From: Salinibacterium sp. UTAS2018
GTDB taxonomy: Bacteria > Actinomycetota > Actinomycetes > Actinomycetales > Microbacteriaceae
Reading direction: 5' to 3'
DNA length: 64,000 bases
Assembly: GCF_004118935.1 (NCBI RefSeq)
Contig: NZ_CP035375.1
Location: 1,302,001-1,366,000, forward strand
The notes below the pieces were generated by a model that was not told the origin of the DNA, made no database searches, and saw nothing but the letters and a program-made list of their open reading frames with translations. Of this stretch, positions 53,978 to 63,451 are shown piece after piece. The position numbers were made by a program, and so were the translations under genes. Each line of letters starts with the position of its first letter. Positions within the stretch are counted from its first letter, which is position 1.

Positions 53978-54721
53978 CTACTTCTTGCCCTGTGATGCGA
54001 CTGCGGCAGCGCCGGCAGCAGCAGCCTCGGGGTCGAGGTAGTAAGCGGGCTTGATCGGCATGAAGTTGTCGTCGAGCTCGTACACCAGCGGGATACCCGT
54101 GGGGATGTTGAGGCTCGCGATGTCGTCGTCTGAAATGCCATCAAGGTGCTTCACGAGCGCGCGCAGCGAGTTGCCGTGGGCGGTGACGAGCACGGTCTTG
54201 CCGGCCGCGAGATCCTTGGTGATGTCGGATTCCCAGTAGGGCAGCATGCGGTCGATGACGAGCTTCAGGCTCTCGGTGCGAGGAATCTCACCATCGATGC
54301 CGACGTAGCGACGGTCGTGGACTTGGCTGTATTCAGCCTCGTCGTCGAGCGGGGGCGGCGGCACATCGAAGCTGCGGCGCCAGGTCATGAACTTCTCGTC
54401 GCCGAACTCTTCCAGCGTTTGAGCTTTGTCTTTGCCCTGCAGCGCGCCGTAGTGACGCTCGTTGAGACGCCACGAGCGCTTCACGGGCAGCCAGTCGAGG
54501 TCGGCAACCTGCAAGGCGATGTTGGCGGTGTGGATCGCACGCTTGAGAAGCGATGTGTACTGAACATCAGGCTGCTTGTCGAACGCGGCGATGAGCTCGC
54601 CTGCGCGGTTCGCCTCGGTGCGGCCTTGGTCGGTTAGCCCGACATCGACCCATCCGGTGAAGAGGTTCTTTTGGTTCCATTCGGAGTTGCCATGGCGCAA
54701 CAAAATCAGGGTGTGAGTCAT
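53978..54721 (-). CDS. gpmA: 2,3-bisphosphoglycerate-dependent phosphoglycerate mutase
   Basis: A 247-aa histidine phosphatase superfamily enzyme. Catalytic H10 in [23 protein letters not shown] and the second His in [11 protein letters not shown] are present. It converts 3- to 2-phosphoglycerate in glycolysis. The C-terminus is Ala-rich. Its placement beside senX3-regX3-phoU is shared with many actinobacteria. Confidence 0.97.
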   Translation of the reverse strand: MTHTLILLRHGNSEWNQKNLFTGWVDVGLTDQGRTEANRAGELIAAFDKQPDVQYTSLLKRAIHTANIALQVADLDWLPVKRSWRLNERHYGALQGKDKAQTLEEFGDEKFMTWRRSFDVPPPPLDDEAEYSQVHDRRYVGIDGEIPRTESLKLVIDRMLPYWESDITKDLAAGKTVLVTAHGNSLRALVKHLDGISDDDIASLNIPTGIPLVYELDDNFMPIKPAYYLDPEAAAAGAAAVASQGKK

Positions 54722-54756
54722 GACTCAAGAGTACCGAGAATGAGCGGATGCTGCTG

Positions 54757-55830
54757 CTAGCCGCGAGTAACGCCCCCAAGGCGTGGCAGTCGGGGCACGT
54801 TTGCTTCGGCACCGGCATCGGTGGGAACGATGACTTCTTGCGCAGCCGCAATCTCGCCGACGTCGGACGCAACAGCCAGTGTTTCGGCGGCATTCACGGA
54901 TCGTTTGATCACGGCGAGCGCGATGGGCCCGAGTTCGAAGTGGCGCGCAGAAGCCGTCACAGATCCCACAGTTTTCTCACCGAGACGAACTTCGGCGCCG
55001 ACCTCGGGCAGGGCGCCCTCAGAGCCGTCGAGGTGAAGCATTACGAGGCGACGCGGCGGATGCCCGAGATTGTGTACTTTGGCCACGGTCTCTTGCCCGC
55101 GGTAGCACCCCTTGTTGAGGTGCACGGCGGAGCGCATCCAGTCCAATTCGTGCGGAATGGTGCGGTCATCAACTTCGGAGCTAAAGCGAGGGCGCCAGGC
55201 GGCAATGCGAAGGGCATCGACGGCGAGCGAACCCGCAGCGTCGAAAGCAGAAAGATCGGCATCGATAGCGACCAGTGTTTCGCGGTAGCTCCACGTAGCA
55301 CCCGGGTGTGTTTCTGAAGTGGCGTACTGGTGGCCACCACGCACGACGGAGGACCACGGATCGACCCACACGAGCGCCACCTCGCGCGAAGCGGCAGCGG
55401 GTACCTGGAGGGCATCGCCAAAGCTGCCGATCGTCACAAAGTCGTCGCTACGGTCAGCGATCTCTACGCGAAGCGTGAAGCGCATGCGGTTGAGCCAGGC
55501 CTGAAGCGGTTCACGCTGTGAGCCATCGATGAGCAGCCACAGGGTTTCGCCGTCATCGACAAGCCGCATGGCGTGCTCGACGCGGCCATTGGGGTTGAGG
55601 AGGAGCGTTTCAGCGCTCTCGCCGGGAGTGAGATTCTTGAGCGACTGCGTGGTGAGAGAGTCGAGCCAGGTAAGACGATCGGGGCCAGTGATGGTGAGCA
55701 CGGCGCGGTCGGCAAGTTCGACGACGGAACGGCCTTCTACCAGCGCACGCTGCTCGCCAAACGGGTTGCCATAGTGCTCGGGCGGGTTTCCGATGGCTCC
55801 GGGGCGCGACGAGAACGAACTATTCGACAC
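54757..55830 (-). CDS. YgfZ/GcvT-domain folate-binding protein
   Basis: A 357-aa tetrahydrofolate-binding protein of the YgfZ family, involved in assembly or repair of Fe-S clusters. The diagnostic KGCYxGQ motif is seen in LNKGCYRGQETVAK. The GcvT-like fold spans most of the chain. It starts at GTG 55830 and overlaps the nitrobindin gene by 11 bp, so the two are cotranslated. Confidence 0.9.
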   Translation of the reverse strand: MSNSSFSSRPGAIGNPPEHYGNPFGEQRALVEGRSVVELADRAVLTITGPDRLTWLDSLTTQSLKNLTPGESAETLLLNPNGRVEHAMRLVDDGETLWLLIDGSQREPLQAWLNRMRFTLRVEIADRSDDFVTIGSFGDALQVPAAASREVALVWVDPWSSVVRGGHQYATSETHPGATWSYRETLVAIDADLSAFDAAGSLAVDALRIAAWRPRFSSEVDDRTIPHELDWMRSAVHLNKGCYRGQETVAKVHNLGHPPRRLVMLHLDGSEGALPEVGAEVRLGEKTVGSVTASARHFELGPIALAVIKRSVNAAETLAVASDVGEIAAAQEVIVPTDAGAEANVPRLPRLGGVTRG

Positions 55831-56419
55831 GAGCGAGCCGCCCGGACGCGTGCGTGCGCAAGTCTTGGCCTAGCGCCGCGATATCCCACGCCCACAGCAA
55901 ATGGCCCTCGACGAGTCCATACATGCGGGTCGCCGCGGTGTACTCCTTGGCACCCTGCGTGCGCATGACTGCGTCGGTTGCGAGATCGATACGGGGACCG
56001 GTTACTTCGCCGATGTAAAACTCGTTGATGCCACCCGGATGCACGATGGACGCCTCAATCTCGAAGCCGCCGTTCGGTGTGCGCAGTTTTTCGACCTCGT
56101 CGGCCGAGCCGAACGGGCGCTCCCCCAGAGCAGGCAGCAAGCCGGGGCCAGGGTCGCCAGCGGTCGCGGCGCGACGAAGGCGCCAATACCCGGTCTCCGT
56201 TACGTGGGGAGTTTTCTCATCGTCGAGCAACCAGGTGTAGGAGTTGTAATTGAGGTGCGGAAGGCCATCGTGGGTAAAGCTAACGCGCTGACCAAACTCG
56301 ATCGTGCGCGTTTCGTCGCCGACCTTGTAGTCGACGATACCCGTGCCTTCCCAGAGGCCAACGAGCCACGAAAGTGGCGCTAGTTCAGCCGGGCCGGAGG
56401 CGTCGAGCTCAATTACCAT
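55820..56419 (-). CDS. Nitrobindin-family heme beta-barrel protein (FABP-like)
   Basis: A 199-aa DUF1794/nitrobindin protein of fatty-acid-binding-like fold. The N-terminal GxWxGxG motif is in LVGLWEGTG and the proximal heme histidine candidate is in LRTHASGRL near the C-terminus. Family members bind ferric heme and react with NO or peroxynitrite. First gene of the pair with the YgfZ-like gene. Confidence 0.9.
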   Translation of the reverse strand: MVIELDASGPAELAPLSWLVGLWEGTGIVDYKVGDETRTIEFGQRVSFTHDGLPHLNYNSYTWLLDDEKTPHVTETGYWRLRRAATAGDPGPGLLPALGERPFGSADEVEKLRTPNGGFEIEASIVHPGGINEFYIGEVTGPRIDLATDAVMRTQGAKEYTAATRMYGLVEGHLLWAWDIAALGQDLRTHASGRLARVE

Positions 56420-56428
56420 GGCGCGCTG

Positions 56429-56539
56429 TTAGCGCTGGCCGCGAAAGAGGTTGTAGACGACAACGACCGATACGTAGCCGATAGACAGCGTCGCGAGACC
56501 AAGAAGGCCGACGAAGAAGAGCTCAAGTGCGAGAAGCAT
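56429..56539 (-). CDS. 36-aa single-TM small protein
   Basis: ATG 56539 to TAA 56429. The product starts MLLALELFFVGLLG, has one long hydrophobic helix (about 3-29) and ends NLFRGQR, the layout of a type of small membrane protein common in actinobacteria. AGGA is 8 nt before the ATG. It lies 10 bp upstream of the nitrobindin gene in the same direction. Confidence 0.68.
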   Translation of the reverse strand: MLLALELFFVGLLGLATLSIGYVSVVVVYNLFRGQR

Positions 56540-56572
56540 GTACTAATCCTATCCCTGTGCAGCCCAGCAGCA

Positions 56573-56827
56573 CTAAATGAAAGCGAAAATCGCTGTGCCC
56601 GCAGCCACAACTACGAGAGCGCCAACCATGCTGGCGGTTGCTCGTGCAACGAAACCCTCTTTGCGGTGAATGAGCAGTTGAACAACGAACGTGAAGATGA
56701 CACAGGCCGCGAGAACGATCGCCAGCCAAGTGACGCGCGACTCGGGCGCGGCAACCGCACCGATAATGACCGTGCCCACGAGGCTCAACGCCCACACCGG
56801 CACGACGCTCCACTTTTGCCAAGTCAT
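56573..56827 (-). CDS. Small three-TM membrane protein, hypothetical
   Basis: 84 aa beginning MTWQKWSVVPVWALS, with three hydrophobic helices (about 8-26, 30-50, 60-82). ATG 56827 is favoured, as longer frames overlap the glnR promoter. In line with the 36-aa gene and the nitrobindin gene, possibly one operon. Confidence 0.7.
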   Translation of the reverse strand: MTWQKWSVVPVWALSLVGTVIIGAVAAPESRVTWLAIVLAACVIFTFVVQLLIHRKEGFVARATASMVGALVVVAAGTAIFAFI

Positions 56828-56920
56828 TGACCCATCGTACCGAGAAGCGGGCGATGCGGGGGCCGTCACGAGCGCGCGGCGGCGCACGGTAGAATCACTT
56901 TCACGCAGTGGGGAGGCCAT

Positions 56921-57661
56921 ATGGCACACATCTTGATGCTTAGCTCTGCGCCCGACGCTGATCCATTACCCGCCCTGGGTTTGCTCAGTCACACGGTGGA
57001 GGTTGTCGTTGCTGCGCCCGCGACCCTGGTTGCCGCGCCCACCACTGATCTCATCATTGTCGACGCGACCACCAATCTTGCTGCTGCCAAAGGGCTATGC
57101 GGCGTGCTCCACTCGGGTGGAATCGCGGTTCCGCTCTTCGCTGTCGTCACCGACGGCGGCCTCGCTGCAGTCAATCACCAATGGCACCTCGACGATCTTC
57201 TTGTCGTTGGCGCCGGCCCGGCCGAAATCGATGCCCGCATCCGTTTGGCACTGGCGCGCCGCGAAGGGGAGAGTTCGGCATCGAAGATTCGCGCATCCGG
57301 AATTGTGATCGACGAAGCGAGCTACTCGGCGAAGGCTCGAGACCGCTCGCTCGACCTCACGTTCAAAGAGTTCGAGTTGCTGCGCTTCTTGGCCTCGCAC
57401 CCCGGCCACGTGTTCACACGCGAGCAGCTACTGAGCGAAGTGTGGGGCTACGACTATTTCGGAGGCACCCGCACCGTCGACGTTCACGTTCGACGACTGC
57501 GTTCCAAGCTCGGTGACCTCGAATCGCTTATTGGCACGGTTCGCAACGTGGGCTACTGCTTTAACATCGCCGAAGAAGCCGAGAAGGCGCCTAAGCCCGA
57601 GGCTATTGCCGAACCAGCGGATGCTCCCGTGGACGTCATGCCCGACAGCATCGCGGTCTAG
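56921..57661 (+). CDS. glnR: GlnR-type orphan response regulator (nitrogen regulator)
   Basis: 246 aa. A receiver-like domain (1-115) with [13 protein letters not shown] and [20 protein letters not shown] is followed by a winged helix (about 130-225) with [42 protein letters not shown] and RNVGYCF. This layout is that of GlnR, which controls nitrogen assimilation. The Asp equivalent to the phosphorylation site is D48, but the rest of the acidic pocket is missing, so it is probably not phosphorylated. GGGGAGG is 5 nt before ATG. Confidence 0.9.
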   Translation: MAHILMLSSAPDADPLPALGLLSHTVEVVVAAPATLVAAPTTDLIIVDATTNLAAAKGLCGVLHSGGIAVPLFAVVTDGGLAAVNHQWHLDDLLVVGAGPAEIDARIRLALARREGESSASKIRASGIVIDEASYSAKARDRSLDLTFKEFELLRFLASHPGHVFTREQLLSEVWGYDYFGGTRTVDVHVRRLRSKLGDLESLIGTVRNVGYCFNIAEEAEKAPKPEAIAEPADAPVDVMPDSIAV

Positions 57662-57738
57662 GGCACACTTCCACCGATTTTCTCCCCATCGCGCGTCAAG
57701 TTAATCCGTTGTTCATCACTCAGTGGCAGGATGATCAG

Positions 57739-59919
57739 ATGGACAACGACAGCGCGATAGCCGATCCCAGCGCCGCTACAGATTCTCTCGATGAATATGA
57801 CATCGAAGAGTCGTCGAGCGTCGACGACGGCACGTTGATTTACGACCGCTACCTCGATCGCGAACTGAGCTGGCTCGCATTCAACCAGCGAGTGCTCGAA
57901 CTCGCCGAGGACGAGTCGCTGCCGCTGCTGGAACGCGCCAACTTCTTGGCCATTTTTGCGAGCAATCTCGACGAGTTCTTTATGGTGCGCGTCGCTGGCC
58001 TCAAGCGCCGCATCGACACCGGACTTGCCGTGCCGACCAATACCGGTCGTGCTCCCGCCGACGTTCTCGACGAGCTGAGCGCCGCCGCTCACGCGCTGCA
58101 AGAGCGTCACGCGGCCGAGTTCCGCAACAGTGTCAAGCCCGCGCTCGATGACGAAGGCATCCACATCGAGTCGTGGTCTGACCTCGGCCCCGAAGACCGT
58201 GAGCGCGTCGACGAAATCTTCTCGAGCCAGATCTTTCCCGTGCTCATGCCCCTGGCCGTTGACCCCGCGCATCCATTCCCGTACATCTCCGGGCTCTCGT
58301 TGAACCTGTCGATTCGCGTGCGCAACCCCAAGACGCAAAAAGAAGAATTTGCGCGTCTCAAGGTGCCGAGCGTATTGCCGCGGTTCATTCAATTGCCGGA
58401 TGACGGCAGTGACCAGCTGCGCTACATCCCCCTCGAAGATCTGATCTCCAACCACCTTGACGCCCTGTTTCCGGGGATGGAGATTCTGGCGCACCACGAA
58501 TTCCGCGTCACTCGCAACGAAGATGTCAACGTCGATGAAGATGAGTCAGAGAACCTGATCAAGTCGCTCGAGAAGCAGATTCTTAATCGCCGCTTCGGGC
58601 CGCCGATCCGTCTTGAAATCACCGACGACATGGATGACGTGACGCTCGGCCTGCTCGTGCGCGAGCTCAAGATCACCGAGCACGAGGTGTATCGCTTGCC
58701 CGCCCCGCTGAACCTCAGCGGGCTGTTCCAGCTCACGCGCATCGACCGCCCGGCGCTCAAGTACCTGCGGCACGTGCCGATTACGAGCCCCGACCTCATG
58801 CCCACCGAGGGCAATGAGCGGGCCGACATCTTCCGGGCCATCGCTCGCAAAGACATCCTGCTGCACCACCCGTACGAATCGTTTTCCACGAGCGTGCAGG
58901 CGTTCTTGGAGCAAGCCGCCGCTGACCCGGATGTGCTCGCCATCAAGCAGACCCTGTACCGCACGAGCGGTGACAGCCCCATAGTCGAGGCTCTGATCGA
59001 CGCAGCTGAGGCCGGCAAGGCCGTACTCGCCCTCGTAGAGATCAAAGCGCGTTTCGACGAGACCGCCAATATCTCGTGGGCTCGCAAGCTCGAGAAAGCA
59101 GGCGTGCACGTTGTCTACGGCCTCGTCGGGCTCAAGACGCACTGCAAACTCGCGCTCGTCGTTCGTCAAGAAGAGGGCAAGCTGCGCCACTACGCCCACA
59201 TCGGCACCGGAAATTACAACCCCAAAACCAGTCGTTTGTACGAAGACCTCGGGCTGCTGACCGCCGACGACCAGGTCGGAAAAGACCTCACTCGACTCTT
59301 CAACGAACTTTCTGGCTACGCCATCGAAAAAAAGTTCAAGCGACTTCTCGTGGCTCCGCGCCATCTGCGCAAGGGCCTCGTGAAGCAGATCGCGAACGAG
59401 GCTAAGAACGCCCGCGCTGGCCTGCCCTCCGGCATCCGCATCAAGCTGAATTCCATGGTGGATGAGGCGATCATCGATGCTCTCTACCGCGCCAACAATG
59501 CGGGAGTTCCGATCGATATCGTCGTGCGCGGCATTTGCTCGCTGCGCGCCGGAGTTCCGGGCCTCAGCGAGAACATTCGGGTGCGTTCCGTGCTCGGTCG
59601 CTACCTTGAACATTCACGCGTTTTTTCGTTCCACAACGACGGAGACCCGCAGGTTTTCATCGGCAGCTCTGACATGATGCACCGCAACCTCGACCGCCGC
59701 GTCGAGGCCCTCGTGCGCATCGTAGAGCCGGAGCACGTCGAAGAGCTCGACTACATGTTCGACCTCGCCGTCGCCGATACCACCGCCTCGTGGTGGCTCG
59801 ATTCTGAGGGCGATTGGGTGCGCCATAGTCGTTCCGAAGATGGCGAACCGCTCAATGACCTACAGAATGTCCTTATGAAGAGAATCACGCAGCGCAAACG
59901 AGGCGGAGTTCGCCGATGA
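57739..59919 (+). CDS. ppk: Polyphosphate kinase
   Basis: A 726-aa PPK1: N-terminal domain ([18 protein letters not shown]), head domain, and two phospholipase D-like catalytic domains. The autophosphorylated-His region is [18 protein letters not shown], and [20 protein letters not shown] and [20 protein letters not shown] are present. It makes and uses polyphosphate. ATG 57739 has a GCAGG site. TTG 57709 is less likely. The stop overlaps mutT1 by 4 bp (ATGA). Confidence 0.96.
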   Translation: MDNDSAIADPSAATDSLDEYDIEESSSVDDGTLIYDRYLDRELSWLAFNQRVLELAEDESLPLLERANFLAIFASNLDEFFMVRVAGLKRRIDTGLAVPTNTGRAPADVLDELSAAAHALQERHAAEFRNSVKPALDDEGIHIESWSDLGPEDRERVDEIFSSQIFPVLMPLAVDPAHPFPYISGLSLNLSIRVRNPKTQKEEFARLKVPSVLPRFIQLPDDGSDQLRYIPLEDLISNHLDALFPGMEILAHHEFRVTRNEDVNVDEDESENLIKSLEKQILNRRFGPPIRLEITDDMDDVTLGLLVRELKITEHEVYRLPAPLNLSGLFQLTRIDRPALKYLRHVPITSPDLMPTEGNERADIFRAIARKDILLHHPYESFSTSVQAFLEQAAADPDVLAIKQTLYRTSGDSPIVEALIDAAEAGKAVLALVEIKARFDETANISWARKLEKAGVHVVYGLVGLKTHCKLALVVRQEEGKLRHYAHIGTGNYNPKTSRLYEDLGLLTADDQVGKDLTRLFNELSGYAIEKKFKRLLVAPRHLRKGLVKQIANEAKNARAGLPSGIRIKLNSMVDEAIIDALYRANNAGVPIDIVVRGICSLRAGVPGLSENIRVRSVLGRYLEHSRVFSFHNDGDPQVFIGSSDMMHRNLDRRVEALVRIVEPEHVEELDYMFDLAVADTTASWWLDSEGDWVRHSRSEDGEPLNDLQNVLMKRITQRKRGGVRR

Positions 59920-60854
59920 CCGCAGCGGCAACACCGGTGCTCGCCGCAGGCATCGTCTGCTGGCGAGTTGTCGACGACAAACCCCGGGTGCTGCTGGTGC
60001 ATCGCACTGTTCACAAAGACGTCTCGCTGCCGAAGGGCAAGCTCGATCCGGGGGAACTGCTGCCCGAGACTGCCGTGCGCGAGATTCACGAAGAGACCGG
60101 TTTGAGCGTTGAGCTCGGCGTTCCGCTCGGCAAAGTGCACTACACGCTCGGCAACGGCCGCGACAAGTACGTGCACTATTGGGCCGCCGAAGTGAACGAC
60201 CACATTTTGGAGCTGGCGAAGTTCACTCCCAACGACGAAATATCGTCGCTTGAGTGGCTGCCGCTCGCGAAGGCGCGCAAGAAGGTCAGCTACGAGCACG
60301 ACATCGACGTTCTCGATCGTTTTGCTGCCGTCTACGAGGCCGGCAACGCACGCACTTTCGCGATGATTGCCGTGCGTCACGGTAAAGCCGTTCCCGGCGA
60401 GACCTGGGACGGGCCAGATGCCACGCGCCCGCTCATGCACCGCGGAACAGACCAAGCAGCCACCATCGCTGGCAGCATCGCCGCGTTCGCCCCCGATCGC
60501 ATCCTGAGCAGCACCGCTGCTCGCTGCCTCGCGACGATTACGCCGTTAGCCCAGCGCACGGAACTAGAGATCAAGGCCACCGACGACCTCAGCCAAGACG
60601 CGTACCGCAGCAACGGTGCCGCCGTGACTGCTCTTGTCGCTAAGCGACTCAAGAAGCAGAAATCGACGGTGCTGTGCAGTCACGGCCCGGTACTCCCCCA
60701 AATTGTGGGCGCTCTCGCTGAGGCTTCGCACACGACACCGGATGCCGACCTGCGAGCCGCCGCGCTGTTGAGTACCGGAGATTTTTCGGTACTGCACTTC
60801 GCGCGCGATACGAAGAAATTGCGCCTTGTAGCGGTAGAAACGCACCATTCCTGA
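59916..60854 (+). CDS. mutT1: Nudix hydrolase-histidine phosphatase fusion (MutT1-like)
   Basis: 312 aa. The Nudix box is complete (G-x5-E-x7-REIHEETGL, about residues 42-64), followed by a C-terminal histidine-phosphatase domain (about 148-310) with RHG and SHGPVLP. In mycobacteria MutT1 hydrolyses 8-oxo-dGTP and diadenosine polyphosphates. Translationally coupled to ppk. Confidence 0.92.
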   Translation: MTAAATPVLAAGIVCWRVVDDKPRVLLVHRTVHKDVSLPKGKLDPGELLPETAVREIHEETGLSVELGVPLGKVHYTLGNGRDKYVHYWAAEVNDHILELAKFTPNDEISSLEWLPLAKARKKVSYEHDIDVLDRFAAVYEAGNARTFAMIAVRHGKAVPGETWDGPDATRPLMHRGTDQAATIAGSIAAFAPDRILSSTAARCLATITPLAQRTELEIKATDDLSQDAYRSNGAAVTALVAKRLKKQKSTVLCSHGPVLPQIVGALAEASHTTPDADLRAAALLSTGDFSVLHFARDTKKLRLVAVETHHS

Positions 60855-60957
60855 GGCCGGATCGTGCTCCCCGTAAGCAACTGAGGTTGCCGCGCGGTGA
60901 AATCCTGACGAATTCGCGAGAGAATGACGTGCACGTCAGTTTCTCGAAGGGATCCCT

Positions 60958-62037
60958 GTGAAGTTCACCCGCCTCGGCACCGTCAGCGCACTCGCGATGG
61001 TGAGTGCACTCGCTCTCACCGGCTGCGTTCAGACTCCCGTCGGTGACGTCTCGGGCCCTTCCGGCACCATCATCGGTGCCGGCGCTTCCTCACAGCAAGC
61101 CGCCCAAGAGGCGTGGGTTCGCGGTTTCCAGCTCGCCAATGTGGCGGCAACGGTCGAGTACGACCCCATCGGTTCTGGCGGCGGACGCGACACCTTCATT
61201 GGTGGTGGCGCTGTGTTCGCGGCATCCGACCGTGCGTACAAGGTCGAGGAAATCGCCGACGCCGATTTTCTCTCGTGTGTTGCCGATACCGGCATTCTGG
61301 AGATTCCGGCCTACATTTCGCCCATCGCTATCATCTTCAACCTCGACGGCGTCGACTCGTTGAACCTCGACGCTGACACGATCGCCGGTATCTTCACCGG
61401 CGAGATCGACCAGTGGGATGACGCAGCCATCGTTGCCCAGAACCCCTCCGTCGATCTGCCCAGCGGCAACATCACGGCGGTGCACCGGGCGGATGACTCC
61501 GGAACTACCGCGAACTTCACCGACTATCTCGCCGCGGCAGCGCCCTCAGTGTGGACCGTCGGCTCGATTGAGAAGTGGCCTCTGGAATTCGGTGGCGAAG
61601 CTGCGCCCCAGACCTCCGGTGTTGTCGACGCCGTGACCAATGGAACCGGCACAATCGGTTACGCCGATGCCTCCCGCGCTGGCGACCTCGGCACCATCGC
61701 CGTCAAGGTCGGAGACGAATACGTTTCGTACTCGCCAGAAGCAGCGGCCGCCATCGTTGACGTCTCGCCCTTCGGCGAAGGCCGCGGCGCGACCGACTTC
61801 GCCGTCGAGATCGACCGTGCCTCCACCGCCAGCGGCGTGTACCCGGTCGTTCTCATCAGCTACCTGATCGCCTGCAACGAGTACGTGTCCAGCGATCGCG
61901 TGGATGTTATTCGTGGCTACCTTGACTACGTCATCAGCCCCGAAGGCCAACAGGCCGCCGCCGCGGCTGCCGGCTCAGCACCGATTTCTGACGCGCTCTA
62001 CGAGAAAGCTCTCGCCGCCGTCGCCGCGATCAAATAG
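60958..62037 (+). CDS. pstS: Phosphate-binding lipoprotein PstS, copy 1
   Basis: A 359-aa lipoprotein with lipobox LALTGC (C23) and the class II phosphate-binding fold: GAGASSQQAAQEAW, DPIGSGGGRDTF (phosphate loop), ADDSGTTANFTDYL and the C-terminal SPEGQQ. It captures phosphate for the Pst ABC transporter. GTG 60958 with GAAGGGAT upstream. No PHO box is evident before it. Confidence 0.95.
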   Translation: MKFTRLGTVSALAMVSALALTGCVQTPVGDVSGPSGTIIGAGASSQQAAQEAWVRGFQLANVAATVEYDPIGSGGGRDTFIGGGAVFAASDRAYKVEEIADADFLSCVADTGILEIPAYISPIAIIFNLDGVDSLNLDADTIAGIFTGEIDQWDDAAIVAQNPSVDLPSGNITAVHRADDSGTTANFTDYLAAAAPSVWTVGSIEKWPLEFGGEAAPQTSGVVDAVTNGTGTIGYADASRAGDLGTIAVKVGDEYVSYSPEAAAAIVDVSPFGEGRGATDFAVEIDRASTASGVYPVVLISYLIACNEYVSSDRVDVIRGYLDYVISPEGQQAAAAAAGSAPISDALYEKALAAVAAIK

Positions 62038-62085
62038 CTCACATCCCCGGGATTCCGGGACCGCACTTCGTGGTGTTGATGGGTC

Positions 62086-62107
62086 GTTTACCTCCCGTTT
62101 ACCTAAC
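62086..62107. promoter_or_regulatory. PHO box upstream of pstS copy 2
   Basis: Two direct 11-nt units, GTTTACCTCCC (62086-62096) and GTTTACCTAAC (62097-62107), match the actinobacterial PHO-box pattern (GTTCACC-like heptamer every 11 nt). About 90 bp before the second pstS start. Confidence 0.8.
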
Positions 62108-62196
62108 CGGGCGAGAGTGGCTACCTGCCGTGCCTAAGTTTTCTATTTGGGTCGCACCGACCTGAAACCTGAAATCAACATCCCGAAGGGAAAACT

Positions 62197-63294
62197 GTGA
62201 ACTTCAAGCGTCTTGGCACCATCGGTGCCATTGCTATCGCAGGCACCATCCTCCTCTCATCGTGCGCAGCAGCAACTGCCGACAACGGCAGCGGTGACGA
62301 GAACATGTCCGACCTCACCGGCACGCTCGTTGGCGCTGGCGCATCGTCGCAGCAGTCAGCTCAAGAGGCCTGGGTTGCTGGATTCCAGACCGCAAACGAG
62401 AACGTCACGGTTGAATACGACCCCATCGGCTCCGGCGGCGGACGCGACACGTTCATCGGCGGCGGAAGCCTCTTCGCTGGTTCTGACCGCGCGTTCAAGA
62501 GCGAAGAAATTGACGAAGACAACTTCGCTTCGTGTGTTCCCGGCACCGGCATCCTCGAGATCCCTGCCTACATCTCCCCCATCGCGATCATCTTCAACCT
62601 CGAGGGTGTTGACTCGCTCAACCTCGACGCTGACACGATCGCCGGAATCTTCAACGGCTCAGTCACCAAGTGGAACGACGCAGCCATCGTTGCTCAGAAC
62701 GACGGCGTGACGCTGCCCGACCTGAACATCACCGCAGTCCACCGCGCCGATGACTCGGGAACGACCGCAAACTTCACCGACTACCTGTCGGCTGCTGCTC
62801 CCTCGGTCTGGACCGTCGGATCGATCGAGACCTGGCCCACTGAGTTCGGTGGCGAGGGTGCTCCTCAGACCTCGGGTCTCGTTGACGCCGTCACCAACGG
62901 AACCGGAACCATCGGTTACGCCGACGCATCGCGCGCCGGTGACCTCGGAACCGTTTCCGTCAAGGTTGGCGACGAGTACGTTCCTTACTCCCCCGAAGCT
63001 GCAGCGGCAATCGTTGACGCCTCGCCCTTCGCAGAAGGCCGCGGCGAAACTGACTTCGCTCTTGAGCTTGACCGCGCATCCGACGCCTCGGGTGTGTACC
63101 CGGTCGTTCTGATCAGCTACCTCATCGGGTGCAACGAGTACGCCTCGAGCGACAATGTTGACCTGGTGAAGGCCTACATGTCCTACATCATCAGCCCTGA
63201 GGGCCAGGATGTTGCAGCAGCTTCTGCTGGTTCCGCCCCGATCTCCTCGACGCTGTTCGAGAAGGCACAGGCTGCGGTAGACGCTATCAAGTAA
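62197..63294 (+). CDS. pstS: Phosphate-binding lipoprotein PstS, copy 2
   Basis: A 365-aa lipoprotein with lipobox LLSSC (C23) and the same fold and motifs as copy 1. The mature parts look roughly three-quarters identical along the whole chain, so this is a recent tandem duplication. It has its own PHO box and GTG start with GAAGGG upstream, and precedes pstC. Confidence 0.95.
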   Translation: MNFKRLGTIGAIAIAGTILLSSCAAATADNGSGDENMSDLTGTLVGAGASSQQSAQEAWVAGFQTANENVTVEYDPIGSGGGRDTFIGGGSLFAGSDRAFKSEEIDEDNFASCVPGTGILEIPAYISPIAIIFNLEGVDSLNLDADTIAGIFNGSVTKWNDAAIVAQNDGVTLPDLNITAVHRADDSGTTANFTDYLSAAAPSVWTVGSIETWPTEFGGEGAPQTSGLVDAVTNGTGTIGYADASRAGDLGTVSVKVGDEYVPYSPEAAAAIVDASPFAEGRGETDFALELDRASDASGVYPVVLISYLIGCNEYASSDNVDLVKAYMSYIISPEGQDVAAASAGSAPISSTLFEKAQAAVDAIK

Positions 63295-63301
63295 CACTCT
63301 G

Positions 63302-63347
63302 AGTCTGCTTCGACCCCGTTGCTACTGGCAGCGGGGTCGGGCAGACT
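63302..63347 (+). terminator. Hairpin between pstS copy 2 and pstC
   Basis: AGTCTGC and CGACCCCG pair with CGGGGTCG and GCAGACT around an inner loop, followed by TTTGCTC. Partial termination here would give more binding protein than permease. Confidence 0.75.
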
Positions 63348-63451
63348 TTGCTCTGGGCGGCGTGAATTCGTTCGTCCAGAAACCCGCATGACCACAGCAC
63401 GACCTCAGCACGACACACCAAGCCACGCCAGGGATAAGGGATACTCGACAC

